From: Nocardia amamiensis NBRC 102102
GTDB taxonomy: Bacteria; Actinomycetota; Actinomycetes; Mycobacteriales; Mycobacteriaceae
NCBI RefSeq assembly: GCF_001612745.1
Contig: NZ_BDBA01000031.1
Coordinates: 24,266-88,265, forward strand
Direction: 5' to 3'
DNA length: 64,000 nucleotides
Both the position numbers and the translations under genes were made by a program. This document shows positions 17,298 through 27,047 of the stretch, one piece after another (position 1 is the stretch's first letter; each line of letters starts with the position of its first letter). Under the pieces are notes generated by a model. That model was given only the letters and a program-made list of their open reading frames with translations. It was not told the DNA's origin and searched no databases.

Positions 17298-17369
17298 GTG
17301 GAAATCCTCACCGTTCTCGCCGACCTCTTGACAACCGTGTTGCAAGCCGGAAGCGGCAGCGCGAGCTGA
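17298..17369 (+). CDS. Tiny hydrophobic peptide (23 aa)
   Basis: A GTG at 17298 with GGAG 6 nt upstream opens 23 codons reading (M)EILTVLADLLTTVLQAGSGSAS, then TGA, and three bases later a hairpin begins. The amphipathic Leu/Val-rich stretch with a Gly-Ser tail resembles short peptides often seen in Nocardia genomes. Function unknown. Support is the ribosome site, composition and adjacent terminator; by length alone it could be chance. The remainder of the 478-bp gap 16962-17439 shows nothing else. Confidence 0.4.
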   Translation: MEILTVLADLLTTVLQAGSGSAS

Positions 17370-17371
17370 CC

Positions 17372-17410
17372 GTATGGGGGGCCGGGGGCGCAACTTACCC
17401 GGCCCCATAC
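17372..17410. terminator. Hairpin GTATGGGG...CCCCATAC
   Basis: GTATGGGG-(GG)-CCGGG pairs with CCCGG-CCCCATAC with a two-base bulge. It could end both the tiny plus-strand peptide gene and the minus-strand paraMORC remnant that converge here. Confidence 0.6.
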
Positions 17411-17439
17411 TGCTGACACGTCCCGGACACTCTGCGGTG

Positions 17440-18586
17440 TCAACCGGCTCGGGCTCCACTCGTCTGGGTATCGTCCTCCTCGCCGCGCATCGCATAGTCG
17501 CGTTCGAGGAAGTCGCGGTGCGCCCGTAGCGTCGAGTCCAGCAATTCCCGCCAGGTGCGGCGATCGATGCGAGTGTCGCTGTCCAGCGACGACAACGAGG
17601 CAGGACGCAGTTTGTCGGTGTGGTCGACGATGAAGGTCAGCTTGCGGCGCGGGAATTGGGCGCCGATGCGCGGATTCTCGTTCAGGAAGGTGTCCAGGGC
17701 GTAGAGGTAGTTGATCGCGCGGTTGTACTCCTCGTCGGTGAGGTGGTAGTCCATGCGCTTGATCTCGACGATCCACAGCTCACCGGAATCGTGCAACAAC
17801 ACGAAATCCGGTTCGCGCCTCTCGCTGCCGATCGTCGTCGTCACCAGCCGCACACCGAATTGCTGCGCATACCACCGACATGGGCGGGATCTTCCAGTGC
17901 GGCTCGGTCCTTCTGCGCGACGAGGATACGTGCGTCGTCGATCACCGAATCACGGAACAACTTGTCCCCGGGTGCGATCGCCTCCACGGTCTCGTGGACG
18001 CGGGACTTCTCCACGAACTCCTCCCACACCCGCCGCCGAATCGACCGCTCGCCCATTCGGCCGATCTCCTTGATCAGATCGCGGCCCTACACGGCCAGCG
18101 CTTCACCTCGGGGCGAGCTCCACATGATGTCCTGGCGATCGGATCGGACCAGATCCTCTTCGTCGTCGAGCCAGTCGACATGGATGGCGCCGACCAGGTA
18201 CGAGCGCAATTTGAATTCACCGGGCGCTTCTGCTCGCGTGACTAATCCGAGCCCATCCGCATCCGGCGGTCGGAACCGACCATCAGATAGTGCTCGTTCA
18301 CCTCCGCTGCGGTCATACCGTGGCCGTTGTCGGTGACCGCGATCTCGTACTGCGGTTCCTCCGCGGCACGAACCGTGCCCGCCAACGTCACACCCCACGG
18401 AAGCGATACCTCCACCAGCGTGGCATCGGCGTCGTAGGAATTGGCGATCAATTCGGCGAGCACCGCCGAAACCCGGTCGTAGAGTTTTATTCCGAGCTTG
18501 TCGATGGCCAACCGGCTGATCCGCATCCGATACTTGTGATCGTCCGGATCGTGCCCCCGATCACCAACCTCATTGCGCGTGTCCAT
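17440..18586 (-). pseudogene. Decayed paraMORC-like GHKL ATPase / PD-(D/E)xK nuclease
   Basis: Three pieces in order make one protein. Piece 1 (18586-18242) has the GHKL N-box ELIANSYDADAT and VTDNGHGM, then breaks off at YLMVGSDRR. Piece 2 (about 18240-17880, another frame) reads FKLRSYLVGAIHVDWLDDEEDLVRSDRQDIMWSSPRGEALAV, a TAG at 18087-18089 probably replacing Trp, then GRDLIKEIGRMGERS. A further frame change near 17880 gives piece 3, RWYAQQFGVRLVTT...EPDFVLLHDSGELWIVEIKRMDY, a PD-(D/E)xK nuclease core ending at 17440. The middle of the ATPase is deleted. Intact relatives are prokaryotic MORC-type ATPases linked to DNA restriction or defence (family knowledge). Confidence 0.75.
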
Positions 18587-18887
18587 GGTCGGGCCCCAAT
18601 CACCCCTCCGGCAGCCGCTTTTCAGCTACCCCATAACCCGATCAAACTCCGCGACGTTGACAACGGCCCGAACAGTCGAGGGCCAAGCTGTAACGGCATG
18701 GTCCCGAACCTGACACGCCGATGGCGGATGGCAACACGCCGGTCTCGATGCACGGGTGGATCGAGTTGCGGCCGAACGCGATCGGATCGACCCGCGCTAT
18801 TTTGCGAGCCTTCCCCAATTCGGCTTCGCCATTGCGTACGATAGCCGTGCCCGGTGGACGTGGCGGCGTTCGCTCGGCAACGGGGAA

Positions 18888-18918
18888 GTGGCCCGCCCGG
18901 CACCACCGGGCGGGCCAC
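18888..18918. terminator. Hairpin downstream of the NmrA-like gene
   Basis: GTGGCCCGCCCGG and CCGGGCGGGCCAC form a perfect 13-bp stem with a 5-nt loop, 85 bp past the minus-strand NmrA-like stop codon. The rest of the stretch 18587-19002 shows no convincing gene. Confidence 0.75.
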
Positions 18919-19002
18919 ACATTTCTCGGACCAGGCCGGGCGAAGGACCTCACACACCGAACCGCGGAGTATGCCTGGTGCCCGGAACAGTCGTTTCCCA
19001 GG

Positions 19003-19899
19003 TCAAGGACGACGAATGGGCATCGGCGCGTTGGCGGCCCAGGTCTGGCGTGCCGCCCAGTCCCGCAGCGTGGTGGCGCCGGTCGTCACCACCGAGGGGT
19101 CCGGTTGCGGAGGCGGGGGCGTTCCCGGGGGCGGTGGCGTGTATGCCGCGGCGATCCCCTCGGCAGCCTCGGCTCCCAGGTGTGTGGCCAGCATCTCCTG
19201 GTAGCCAGCGGGCGTTATGGCGTTCCACCGCACGGGGTGCCCCAGGGCCGCAGTGAGCTCGGCGGCTACCTGGTCTCCGGTCAGGGCCTGCGGACCGGTC
19301 ACGATCTGGAAGGGCGGAGGAGCAGTCGCGGTGATCAGGGCGGCGACGGCGGCCCCTAGGTCATCCAGCGCGACCCACGGGACGGGCAGATCGCTCGGAA
19401 GCGGGTAGGCGACCTCCCCGGCACCGACCAGTGCGGCGGACCAGGGCGCGGCGAGGTTCTCCATATACGTCTGGGCGGGCCCGACCACGGTGGCGACCTC
19501 GACGCTGTGGGGCAGCTCGGCCGACATCAGCACGCGGGCATCAACGAAGGGCACCCCGACTGGCGCGGGCGGCAGCATCGTGCCCGGATTGAAGACCGCT
19601 CGCCGCACACCCGCCTCCCGGAGCCCGGCCAGCACCGCCTCGGCCTGCTGGACAGCCAAGTCGGCGGCGAAGACCAGCGGCAACTGGACGATCACGGCGT
19701 CGGCGCCGGAGTACGCCGCGGCGAGCGATCCAGGGTCGAGTAGCTCCGCTCGGACCGGCTCGGCGTCGGGGTGCAGCCGGGAGTCGGGGACACGGCGGAC
19801 GATGCCCCGCACGCGGTGTCCCGCGCTCAGGAGGCCACGGACGATAGCGGCTCCTTGTTCGCCCGTCGCGCCATGGACTATCACGGTTTGTTTCTTCAT
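19003..19899 (-). CDS. NmrA-like NAD(P)-binding protein
   Basis: Predicted 298 aa; ATG at 19899 is chosen because the upstream ATG would lie inside the operator. The Rossmann loop VHGATGEQGAAIVRGLLSAGH is at the N-terminus and the fold is an atypical SDR without the Y-x-x-x-K pair, as in NmrA and NAD(P)H-azoreductase/quinone-sensor proteins. It is divergent from an HxlR regulator with a 21-bp palindrome between, a standard layout for redox- or aldehyde-responsive pairs. Confidence 0.75.
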   Translation of the reverse strand: MKKQTVIVHGATGEQGAAIVRGLLSAGHRVRGIVRRVPDSRLHPDAEPVRAELLDPGSLAAAYSGADAVIVQLPLVFAADLAVQQAEAVLAGLREAGVRRAVFNPGTMLPPAPVGVPFVDARVLMSAELPHSVEVATVVGPAQTYMENLAAPWSAALVGAGEVAYPLPSDLPVPWVALDDLGAAVAALITATAPPPFQIVTGPQALTGDQVAAELTAALGHPVRWNAITPAGYQEMLATHLGAEAAEGIAAAYTPPPPGTPPPPQPDPSVVTTGATTLRDWAARQTWAANAPMPIRRP

Positions 19900-19909
19900 G
19901 CCTGCGACG

Positions 19910-19930
19910 TTAGTTTTCAATGTGAACTAA
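19910..19930. promoter_or_regulatory. HxlR operator-like palindrome
   Basis: TTAGTT-N9-AACTAA, a perfect inverted repeat in the 57-bp gap between the divergent NmrA-like and hxlR-type genes. Probably bound by the HxlR protein, as in typical HxlR/QorR systems (inferred). Confidence 0.6.
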
Positions 19931-19956
19931 TACCCAGAATGTAATATAGTGTCCGA

Positions 19957-20313
19957 ATGGAAACTATTGCGAATGTGCAGGTCGAGCGGCTGCTCGATTG
20001 CTCACCGCACGCGTGCGGCGTCGAGCGCACACTGAAGGTCCTCGACGGGAAGTGGACGACGCTGATCGTCCGAGAGCTGCTCTCCGGTCCGAAACGCTTC
20101 GGCGACCTGCGTACCGGCCTGGGCTCCCCCAGCGCCAAGACCCTCACCGATCGTCTCCGAGCCCTGGAACACCAGCGGATACTTACCCGCACCGTGCATG
20201 CCGAAGTGCCGCCCCGCGTCGTCTACCAGCTCACCGAGGAGGGCGAGAGCCTCAGCGACGTCCTGTACGCGATGCTCAAATGGGGCGAGGACCACCCTCT
20301 GATCGACGATTGA
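19957..20313 (+). CDS. HxlR family transcriptional regulator
   Basis: Predicted 118 aa winged helix-turn-helix. It has the family markers CSPHACGVERTLKVLDGKWTTLIVRELLSGPKRFGDLR near the N-terminus, then KTLTDRLRALEHQRILTRTVHAEVPPRVVYQLTEEG. The two early Cys could sense thiol-reactive electrophiles, as in several HxlR members. Divergent from the NmrA-like gene it probably represses. The gap 20314-20474 holds nothing clear. Confidence 0.88.
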   Translation: METIANVQVERLLDCSPHACGVERTLKVLDGKWTTLIVRELLSGPKRFGDLRTGLGSPSAKTLTDRLRALEHQRILTRTVHAEVPPRVVYQLTEEGESLSDVLYAMLKWGEDHPLIDD

Positions 20314-20474
20314 CCTGGTCGGCCGTCCGGCCTGGAGCGCAGCATGAGCGACCGTGTGAGCGTGGTATGTCCCAAGTGGCGCAGCACGGTTCAGTTCCGC
20401 TGCCCGATCAGATCGAAAATCCTTGCGGCACAAGGAATTCCAGTTCGATAGCTCCCGTGTGGCGGGGGTACAAC

Positions 20475-20801
20475 CTATGCCCAGAGCCGCGGTAGAACGG
20501 TTCGGGAGAAGGTCTGTTGCGGTGTCACGGTGATCAGGTCGCAGACCTCCACCAATTCCTCGGGTACCGCCCCGTCGAAGTGGTGCAGGCCCGGTGAAAT
20601 GACCGCATCGACTTCGCAGGCTCGCACGACGTCGATCAATCGGCCCACCGGCTCGTCGGTGGCGGCGCCGAAGGTCACGGTTTTGGCCAGTTCGTAGCCG
20701 AGCCGTTTCGCCAAGCTCTGTAGCTGCGCCTCATCCCAGATCTGGGACACGCCTGACACATCCTTGCGGAGGTATCCCAGCGCGGGTGGTTTCGCCCTCA
20801 C
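20475..20801 (-). CDS. Small resolvase-fold-like protein
   Basis: Predicted 108 aa from GTG at 20801, chosen because AAGGGAG lies 6 nt upstream; a longer frame lacks such a site. ALGYLRKDVSGVSQ at the start, then LAKRLGYELAKTVTFG, LIDVVRACEVDAVISPGLHHFDG and a final DLITVTPQQTFSR, follow the layout of a serine-recombinase N-terminal domain. It has no DNA-binding tail and the usual Y-x-R-V-S-S active-site segment is altered, so active recombination is doubtful. Similar orphan proteins occur in mycolic-acid bacteria. Function unknown. Confidence 0.55.
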   Translation of the reverse strand: MRAKPPALGYLRKDVSGVSQIWDEAQLQSLAKRLGYELAKTVTFGAATDEPVGRLIDVVRACEVDAVISPGLHHFDGAVPEELVEVCDLITVTPQQTFSRTVLPRLWA

Positions 20802-20935
20802 CCCTACTCCCTTGCCACGGTTGCTTATTCGGTTCAAGCGCCGGCCTGCCCACAGCTCTTTGCGGTGTGGTCTGCATCGAATTGATGAGGCCGGGCAAGT
20901 TCTGACATCGTATGTTGTCAACAGCAGGCGATGTC

Positions 20936-21001
20936 AACATTCGCAATATTGCATCTCTCAGAGACTTGATCGATTCCAGAAAACGAGGCACACTACGACC
21001 T
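20936..21001 (+). promoter_or_regulatory. AT-rich furA promoter/operator region
   Basis: The 66 bp before the furA GTG are markedly AT-rich for this genome and include CTTGATCGATTCCAGAAAAC. In mycobacteria FurA represses its own furA-katG promoter by binding an AT-rich stretch at this place, and the resemblance suggests the same here. Exact promoter elements were not assigned. Confidence 0.45.
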
Positions 21002-21445
21002 GTGCCCACGAATTCGGACTACGAGCGCATGCTGCGCGGGGCGGCCCTGCGGGTGACGGCACCACGGCTGGCGGTGCTGACCGCGGTGCACGACCATCCT
21101 CACTCCGACACGGACTCGATCCTCGCTCGCGTGCGCGAGACTCTCGGTGCCGTGTCCCACCAGGCCGTGTACGACGTCCTGCGCGCATTGACCGCCGCCG
21201 GACTGGTCCGGCGCATCCAGCCGATGGGCTCCGTGGCGCGCTATGAGACGCGCGTCGGGGACAACCACCACCACGTCGTGTGCCGGTCGTGCGGCGTTAT
21301 CGCCGACGTCGACTGCGCGGTGGGCGAGGTGCCCTGCCTGAACGCGTCGGACCACAACGGTTTCGTCCTCGAAGAGGCCGAAGTCATCTACTGGGGCCTC
21401 TGCCCCGACTGCTCGACATCGGAGACCTCCCGATCACCCCGGTGA
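21002..21445 (+). CDS. furA: Fur family regulator FurA
   Basis: Predicted 147 aa from GTG (VPTNSDYERMLRGAALRVTAPRLAVL); upstream in-frame codons are rejected because they lie in the AT-rich operator. Segments VSHQAVYDVLRALTAAGLVRRIQP, GSVARYETRVGDNHHHVVCRSCGVIADVDCAVGE and EAEVIYWGLCPDCS are nearly the same as in mycobacterial FurA, including the HHH metal motif and both Cys pairs. FurA represses katG and is relieved by peroxide. It lies 39 bp before katG in the same direction, so the pair is an operon. Confidence 0.93.
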   Translation: MPTNSDYERMLRGAALRVTAPRLAVLTAVHDHPHSDTDSILARVRETLGAVSHQAVYDVLRALTAAGLVRRIQPMGSVARYETRVGDNHHHVVCRSCGVIADVDCAVGEVPCLNASDHNGFVLEEAEVIYWGLCPDCSTSETSRSPR

Positions 21446-23716
<2,271 letters not shown>

Positions 23717-23726
23717 TCATGACGGG

Positions 23727-23748
23727 TGTCCGGCTCGCGGGCCGGACA
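23727..23748 (+). terminator. First hairpin after katG
   Basis: TGTCCGGC and GCCGGACA form an 8-bp stem with a 6-nt loop, 10 nt past the katG stop. Confidence 0.6.
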
Positions 23749-23764
23749 TCCGTACCTCATGCGA

Positions 23765-23795
23765 CACCCCGCGAGCTGTGTCGGCTCGCGGGGTG
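23765..23795. terminator. Second hairpin after katG
   Basis: CACCCCGCGAGC and GCTCGCGGGGTG form a perfect 12-bp stem with a 7-nt loop. With the first hairpin it makes a tandem terminator between convergent katG and the DUF6294-like gene. Confidence 0.8.
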
Positions 23796-23806
23796 CGCCG
23801 GTATCC

Positions 23807-24253
23807 TCAGCAGTGCGACCGCAGGTTGATTCGGTCGAGGTCATCGAACCACGCTGCGTTGTATGTACCCCAGACATCCCACCAGTACCGTTGGTCCGAG
23901 TCCGGCAGGTTGATCACGAATCGAGTGATGTCGTCGACGCCCGGCTGCTGCGCAACGATGTTGCCCTTGTAACCCTCGCTCCTGGTGAAGAGTTCGGCGT
24001 GCATCAGCCAGGCATCGTTGTCGTCCCCACTCGTCACCCACCCGGTGAAATGCGCCCAGCCGTCTCGTTGCAGCGTCCACTTGGCGCCCGCGAACATGGT
24101 GCAATCCCCCGCGTGGAGGTCCCGGTTCCAGACGAACGTGCGCTCCCACGAGTCGGCCTGCGCCTGGCTCGGCACAATGCCGAGCAGCGCTCCGGCGAGA
24201 AGTGCCGCCGAGGCGATGCGGGCAACGACTGTCCCTCGAGTTGATCTGATCAT
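23807..24253 (-). CDS. Secreted DUF6294-like protein
   Basis: Predicted 148 aa. Residues 1-33 are a signal peptide (MIRSTRGTVVARIASAALLAGALLGIVPSQAQA). The mature part has WNRDLHAGDCTMFAGAKWTLQRDGWAHFTGWVTSGDDNDAWLMHAELF and INLPDSDQRYWWDVWGTYNAAWFDDL, the pattern of the actinobacterial DUF6294 family, with two Cys that may form a disulfide. Role unknown; probably a small extracellular beta-rich protein. Confidence 0.75.
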   Translation of the reverse strand: MIRSTRGTVVARIASAALLAGALLGIVPSQAQADSWERTFVWNRDLHAGDCTMFAGAKWTLQRDGWAHFTGWVTSGDDNDAWLMHAELFTRSEGYKGNIVAQQPGVDDITRFVINLPDSDQRYWWDVWGTYNAAWFDDLDRINLRSHC

Positions 24254-24610
24254 GGCTTCCTCCCGCTCGTTGTCGCCGCCGTATTCCAGGCGGCGCGTGC
24301 AGGATTCAGTGTGCAGGCCGACTCGTCGATGCTCACGAGTGTCGGCGTACTCGGGAGTGGCCGGAATCGCTACTCGGTTACTCCGTGCTGCGGGCGGTCA
24401 GGTCGTCGAGCAAGATCATGACTTCGCCTTCCCGCTTGACCACCTCGGTGCATCCGACCGGACATCTTCCGGCTCGCCTGAACCCTACAAGTCGCCGAAT
24501 TCCCTTGCCGCTCACCCGGCTGTCGGGTCATCGTGCGGTCGGTGCCACGAGAAGCGTGGGGTCGCCAGTCCAGGCACTGGCCGTGGGCAGGGCGGTCCGG
24601 CCTACTGCGA
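24254..24610. other. Intergenic stretch without features
   Basis: 357 bp between the DUF6294-like gene and the end of the large biosynthetic operon. No gene, strong hairpin or repeat was recognised. Confidence 0.5.
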
Positions 24611-25390
24611 CTATCGGAAACCGTAGTAACGCTGTACCAGTCGCTCGTAGACGAAGGCCGGGACGAGTCTGCGGGTCCAGAAGGACAGCCGGACGTCCCG
24701 GCCGCACAGGTAGGCCTGCCGTGGCCGCTCGGCCGCGAGGATGGCCGCGACCTTCCTGGCGACCGTGACAGCGGGCTGTCCCGCCGCCAGGTAGCCGCGC
24801 ACCAGGTTCAGTACGGCCGCGCGGTCGCGGTCGTATGCGGGGATCGGGGCGGCCACGTGCTCTGCCGTGTCGATGATCGGGGTGACCGTCCATCCGGGTA
24901 TGAGCACCGACACGTGCACGCCGGACTCGGCAGCCTCCATCCGCGCGGCTTCGCCGATCCGCTCGACAGCCGCCTTCGTGGCCGAGTACCACCCGCCGTA
25001 CGGCTCGGCGATGGCGCCCGCTCCCGAACTCACCACGACCACCCGGCCAGCGCCTTGGTCCCGCAGTAGTGGCAGCACGGCGCGCAGCACCCGATGGGTG
25101 CCGAGCACGTTGGTGTCGAACAGCGCCGCGGCTTCCTCGGGCGTGGTCTCCTCGACCGCCCCGACCACGCCGTAGGCCGCGAAGGTGACGACCGCGTCGA
25201 CCTTGCCGTGCCGTGCGTGCGCGTCGCGCACCCAGCGGTCCACCGCTTCCGCGTCGCGCACGTCCACTCGGGCGACACCCGGCGCTGCCACACGGTCACA
25301 TCCTTCGACCGTGTACCCCAGCGCCGCAAGGTGTTCCATGGTGGCCGCGCCCATTCCGTTCGCGGCTCCGGTAACGAGCACGACGGTCAT
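24611..25390 (-). CDS. Short-chain dehydrogenase (last gene of biosynthetic operon)
   Basis: Predicted 259 aa; ATG at 25390 overlaps the lipid kinase stop (ATGA). TGAANGMG cofactor loop, Ser in VVVSSGAGAIAEPYGGW and Y-S-A-T-K catalytic pair are present, and a basic/aromatic C-terminus (SFWTRRLVPAFVYERLVQRYYGF) suggests membrane contact. In a pathway with an alpha-oxoamine synthase upstream, an SDR commonly reduces the 3-keto group, as 3-ketosphinganine reductase does. That role is inferred from context. Confidence 0.82.
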   Translation of the reverse strand: MTVVLVTGAANGMGAATMEHLAALGYTVEGCDRVAAPGVARVDVRDAEAVDRWVRDAHARHGKVDAVVTFAAYGVVGAVEETTPEEAAALFDTNVLGTHRVLRAVLPLLRDQGAGRVVVVSSGAGAIAEPYGGWYSATKAAVERIGEAARMEAAESGVHVSVLIPGWTVTPIIDTAEHVAAPIPAYDRDRAAVLNLVRGYLAAGQPAVTVARKVAAILAAERPRQAYLCGRDVRLSFWTRRLVPAFVYERLVQRYYGFR

Positions 25391-26328
25391 GCGGCGCACA
25401 CCTTCAGTACCCGCGGCAGAACTTCCAGTCGCGCCGATTCCACCATCGTGATCTCACCGTCCAGTTCCAGCGGCGCCGGACGGTCGGGCCGCAGCTCCAA
25501 CGCCGCGTCCCGGTAGCACACCGCCAGCCGGGATCGCCGGAACCGCCCGGCGTACAGTCCGGCGATCAGGCCGAGGGTCCGCAGCTTTCCCGCCGCGGAC
25601 CAGATGTTCACGTCGAACTGGCCGTCGTCGCGGGTGACCTCGGTGTCGTAATGCATGCCGCCTGCGAAGTGCACGCTCTTGAGTACGCCGATGTTCGTGA
25701 TCGGGGCGGTGTGGTTCCAGGTACCGCCGCGCACCGCGACCGGCAGCGGCCGGTGGGTGGCGATGGTGGCCAGCGCCGTGGCGAGGATGGCGGCTTCGAC
25801 ACTGCGTGACTTGAGCCAGCCGACCACGCCGGTGGCGTGGTTGAACGAATGATTGCCCGCCGCGACCAGTCCCATGCTGGCGTTGAGCAAGAAGTAGCGG
25901 ACGGCCCGCGTGCCGTCGGTCAACAGCACACTGGCTTTGCCGACGTCGACGAGGTCGGTGCGCGCGGCGTCGAGCCGCACCGGGATGGTGCCGACGCATG
26001 CGCTCGACGGCACCGGCTTGTGGAAGTCGTTGGAGCTACCCAGTCCTACCGCGCCGAGCGCCGACTCGGCTGCTCGGGGACGGTCGGTCGCGGGGTCCAT
26101 CAAGGCGTTCAGCACCAGGTTCACCATGCCGTCGCCACCGGCGGCGACCAGCACCCGCGGAGGTTCCGGCCGGGCGACGGCCGTGCGCACGATCTCGGTG
26201 GCGTGCTGTGGGTCCGAGGGCAGTTCGACGGACAGGTCCGGATGCCGTGTGCGCAGCACCGATTCCACCGATTGCCAGCGCCGCATTGCGGTGCCCGCGT
26301 TCGACCGCGGGTTCAGGACGACGAGCAC
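25387..26328 (-). CDS. Diacylglycerol/sphingosine-kinase-like lipid kinase
   Basis: Predicted 313 aa from GTG at 26328, preceded by AGGAGG; this overlaps the HAD gene by 16 nt. The N-terminus LVVLNPRSNAG and the AAGGDGMVNLVLNAL motif are those of the DAGK catalytic domain (PF00781; YegS/LCB5 group), followed by the usual beta-sandwich C-terminal domain (FDVNIWSAAGKLRTLGLIAGLYAGRF). These enzymes phosphorylate lipid hydroxyls such as diacylglycerol, sphingosine or ceramide. In this operon the substrate is likely a pathway lipid. Confidence 0.85.
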   Translation of the reverse strand: MLVVLNPRSNAGTAMRRWQSVESVLRTRHPDLSVELPSDPQHATEIVRTAVARPEPPRVLVAAGGDGMVNLVLNALMDPATDRPRAAESALGAVGLGSSNDFHKPVPSSACVGTIPVRLDAARTDLVDVGKASVLLTDGTRAVRYFLLNASMGLVAAGNHSFNHATGVVGWLKSRSVEAAILATALATIATHRPLPVAVRGGTWNHTAPITNIGVLKSVHFAGGMHYDTEVTRDDGQFDVNIWSAAGKLRTLGLIAGLYAGRFRRSRLAVCYRDAALELRPDRPAPLELDGEITMVESARLEVLPRVLKVCAA

Positions 26329-27047
26329 GAATCCTCCTCGATGCCGAGCCACCCGCGCAGCGCGCGGTGGTCTCCCGTGGTGACCAATCCGGAGCGGGCC
26401 ACGGCGGGTGGTATGTCGGTGTTCCGCGCACCCAGCAGGAACACCGGAATCCCCAGGTGCGCGGCGGGTCCGTCGCTTGCGGGATCGTTGCCGACCATCA
26501 CGCACTCCCCCGCCGCGGCACCGAGGTGGTCGAGCACTTCGCGATAGAAATCGAGCCGCGGCTTGGCGCGGCGCATGGTCTCACCGCTGGTGGTGAACGC
26601 GAACGACGCGAGATCGTGCCCGCCCCAACGGATCCTGGCCTCGACGGTGCTGCGTGGCCACAACGGGTTGGTCGCGACCACCTGACGCATACCGGCCGCG
26701 GTCAATCGGCGCACCGTCGCGACCGCGGCCGGGCTGGGCGGGAAACACGCCCGCAGCCGGACGAATTCGACCTCCGACAGCCGGGCCAGCCGCGATGCGG
26801 CCACGTCGCGGCTGGTACCGACGCGTTCGGCGAGCAGTCGCAGCATCAGCTCCGTATTGGTGTGGTCGGTGTCGTTGGCGCGTACATCCCGCAGCGTGCG
26901 GCGCAGCATCGGCAGGAAACGGTGCGGTGGCATGAGATCGCGGAATACCCAGGCGGCCCCGGCGGGCATCAGCGTCGCGAAGGTGCGTTGCCGCAGCCCG
27001 ATCAGGGTGCCGTCCAGGTCCCACAGCACGGTGCGTCGTGCGCTCAT
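26313..27047 (-). CDS. HAD family hydrolase
   Basis: Predicted 244 aa; ATG at 27047 overlaps the nucleotidyltransferase stop (ATGA). Motif I is VLWDLDGTL near residue 10 (nucleophile and acid Asp), motif II near VVATNPLWP, and the late VMVGNDPASDGPAAHLGIPVFLL is motif IV. It should be a phosphatase for a small phosphorylated metabolite. Placed between a nucleotidyltransferase and a lipid kinase, it may trim a phosphate introduced by the dikinases of this operon. Confidence 0.85.
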   Translation of the reverse strand: MSARRTVLWDLDGTLIGLRQRTFATLMPAGAAWVFRDLMPPHRFLPMLRRTLRDVRANDTDHTNTELMLRLLAERVGTSRDVAASRLARLSEVEFVRLRACFPPSPAAVATVRRLTAAGMRQVVATNPLWPRSTVEARIRWGGHDLASFAFTTSGETMRRAKPRLDFYREVLDHLGAAAGECVMVGNDPASDGPAAHLGIPVFLLGARNTDIPPAVARSGLVTTGDHRALRGWLGIEEDSCSSS

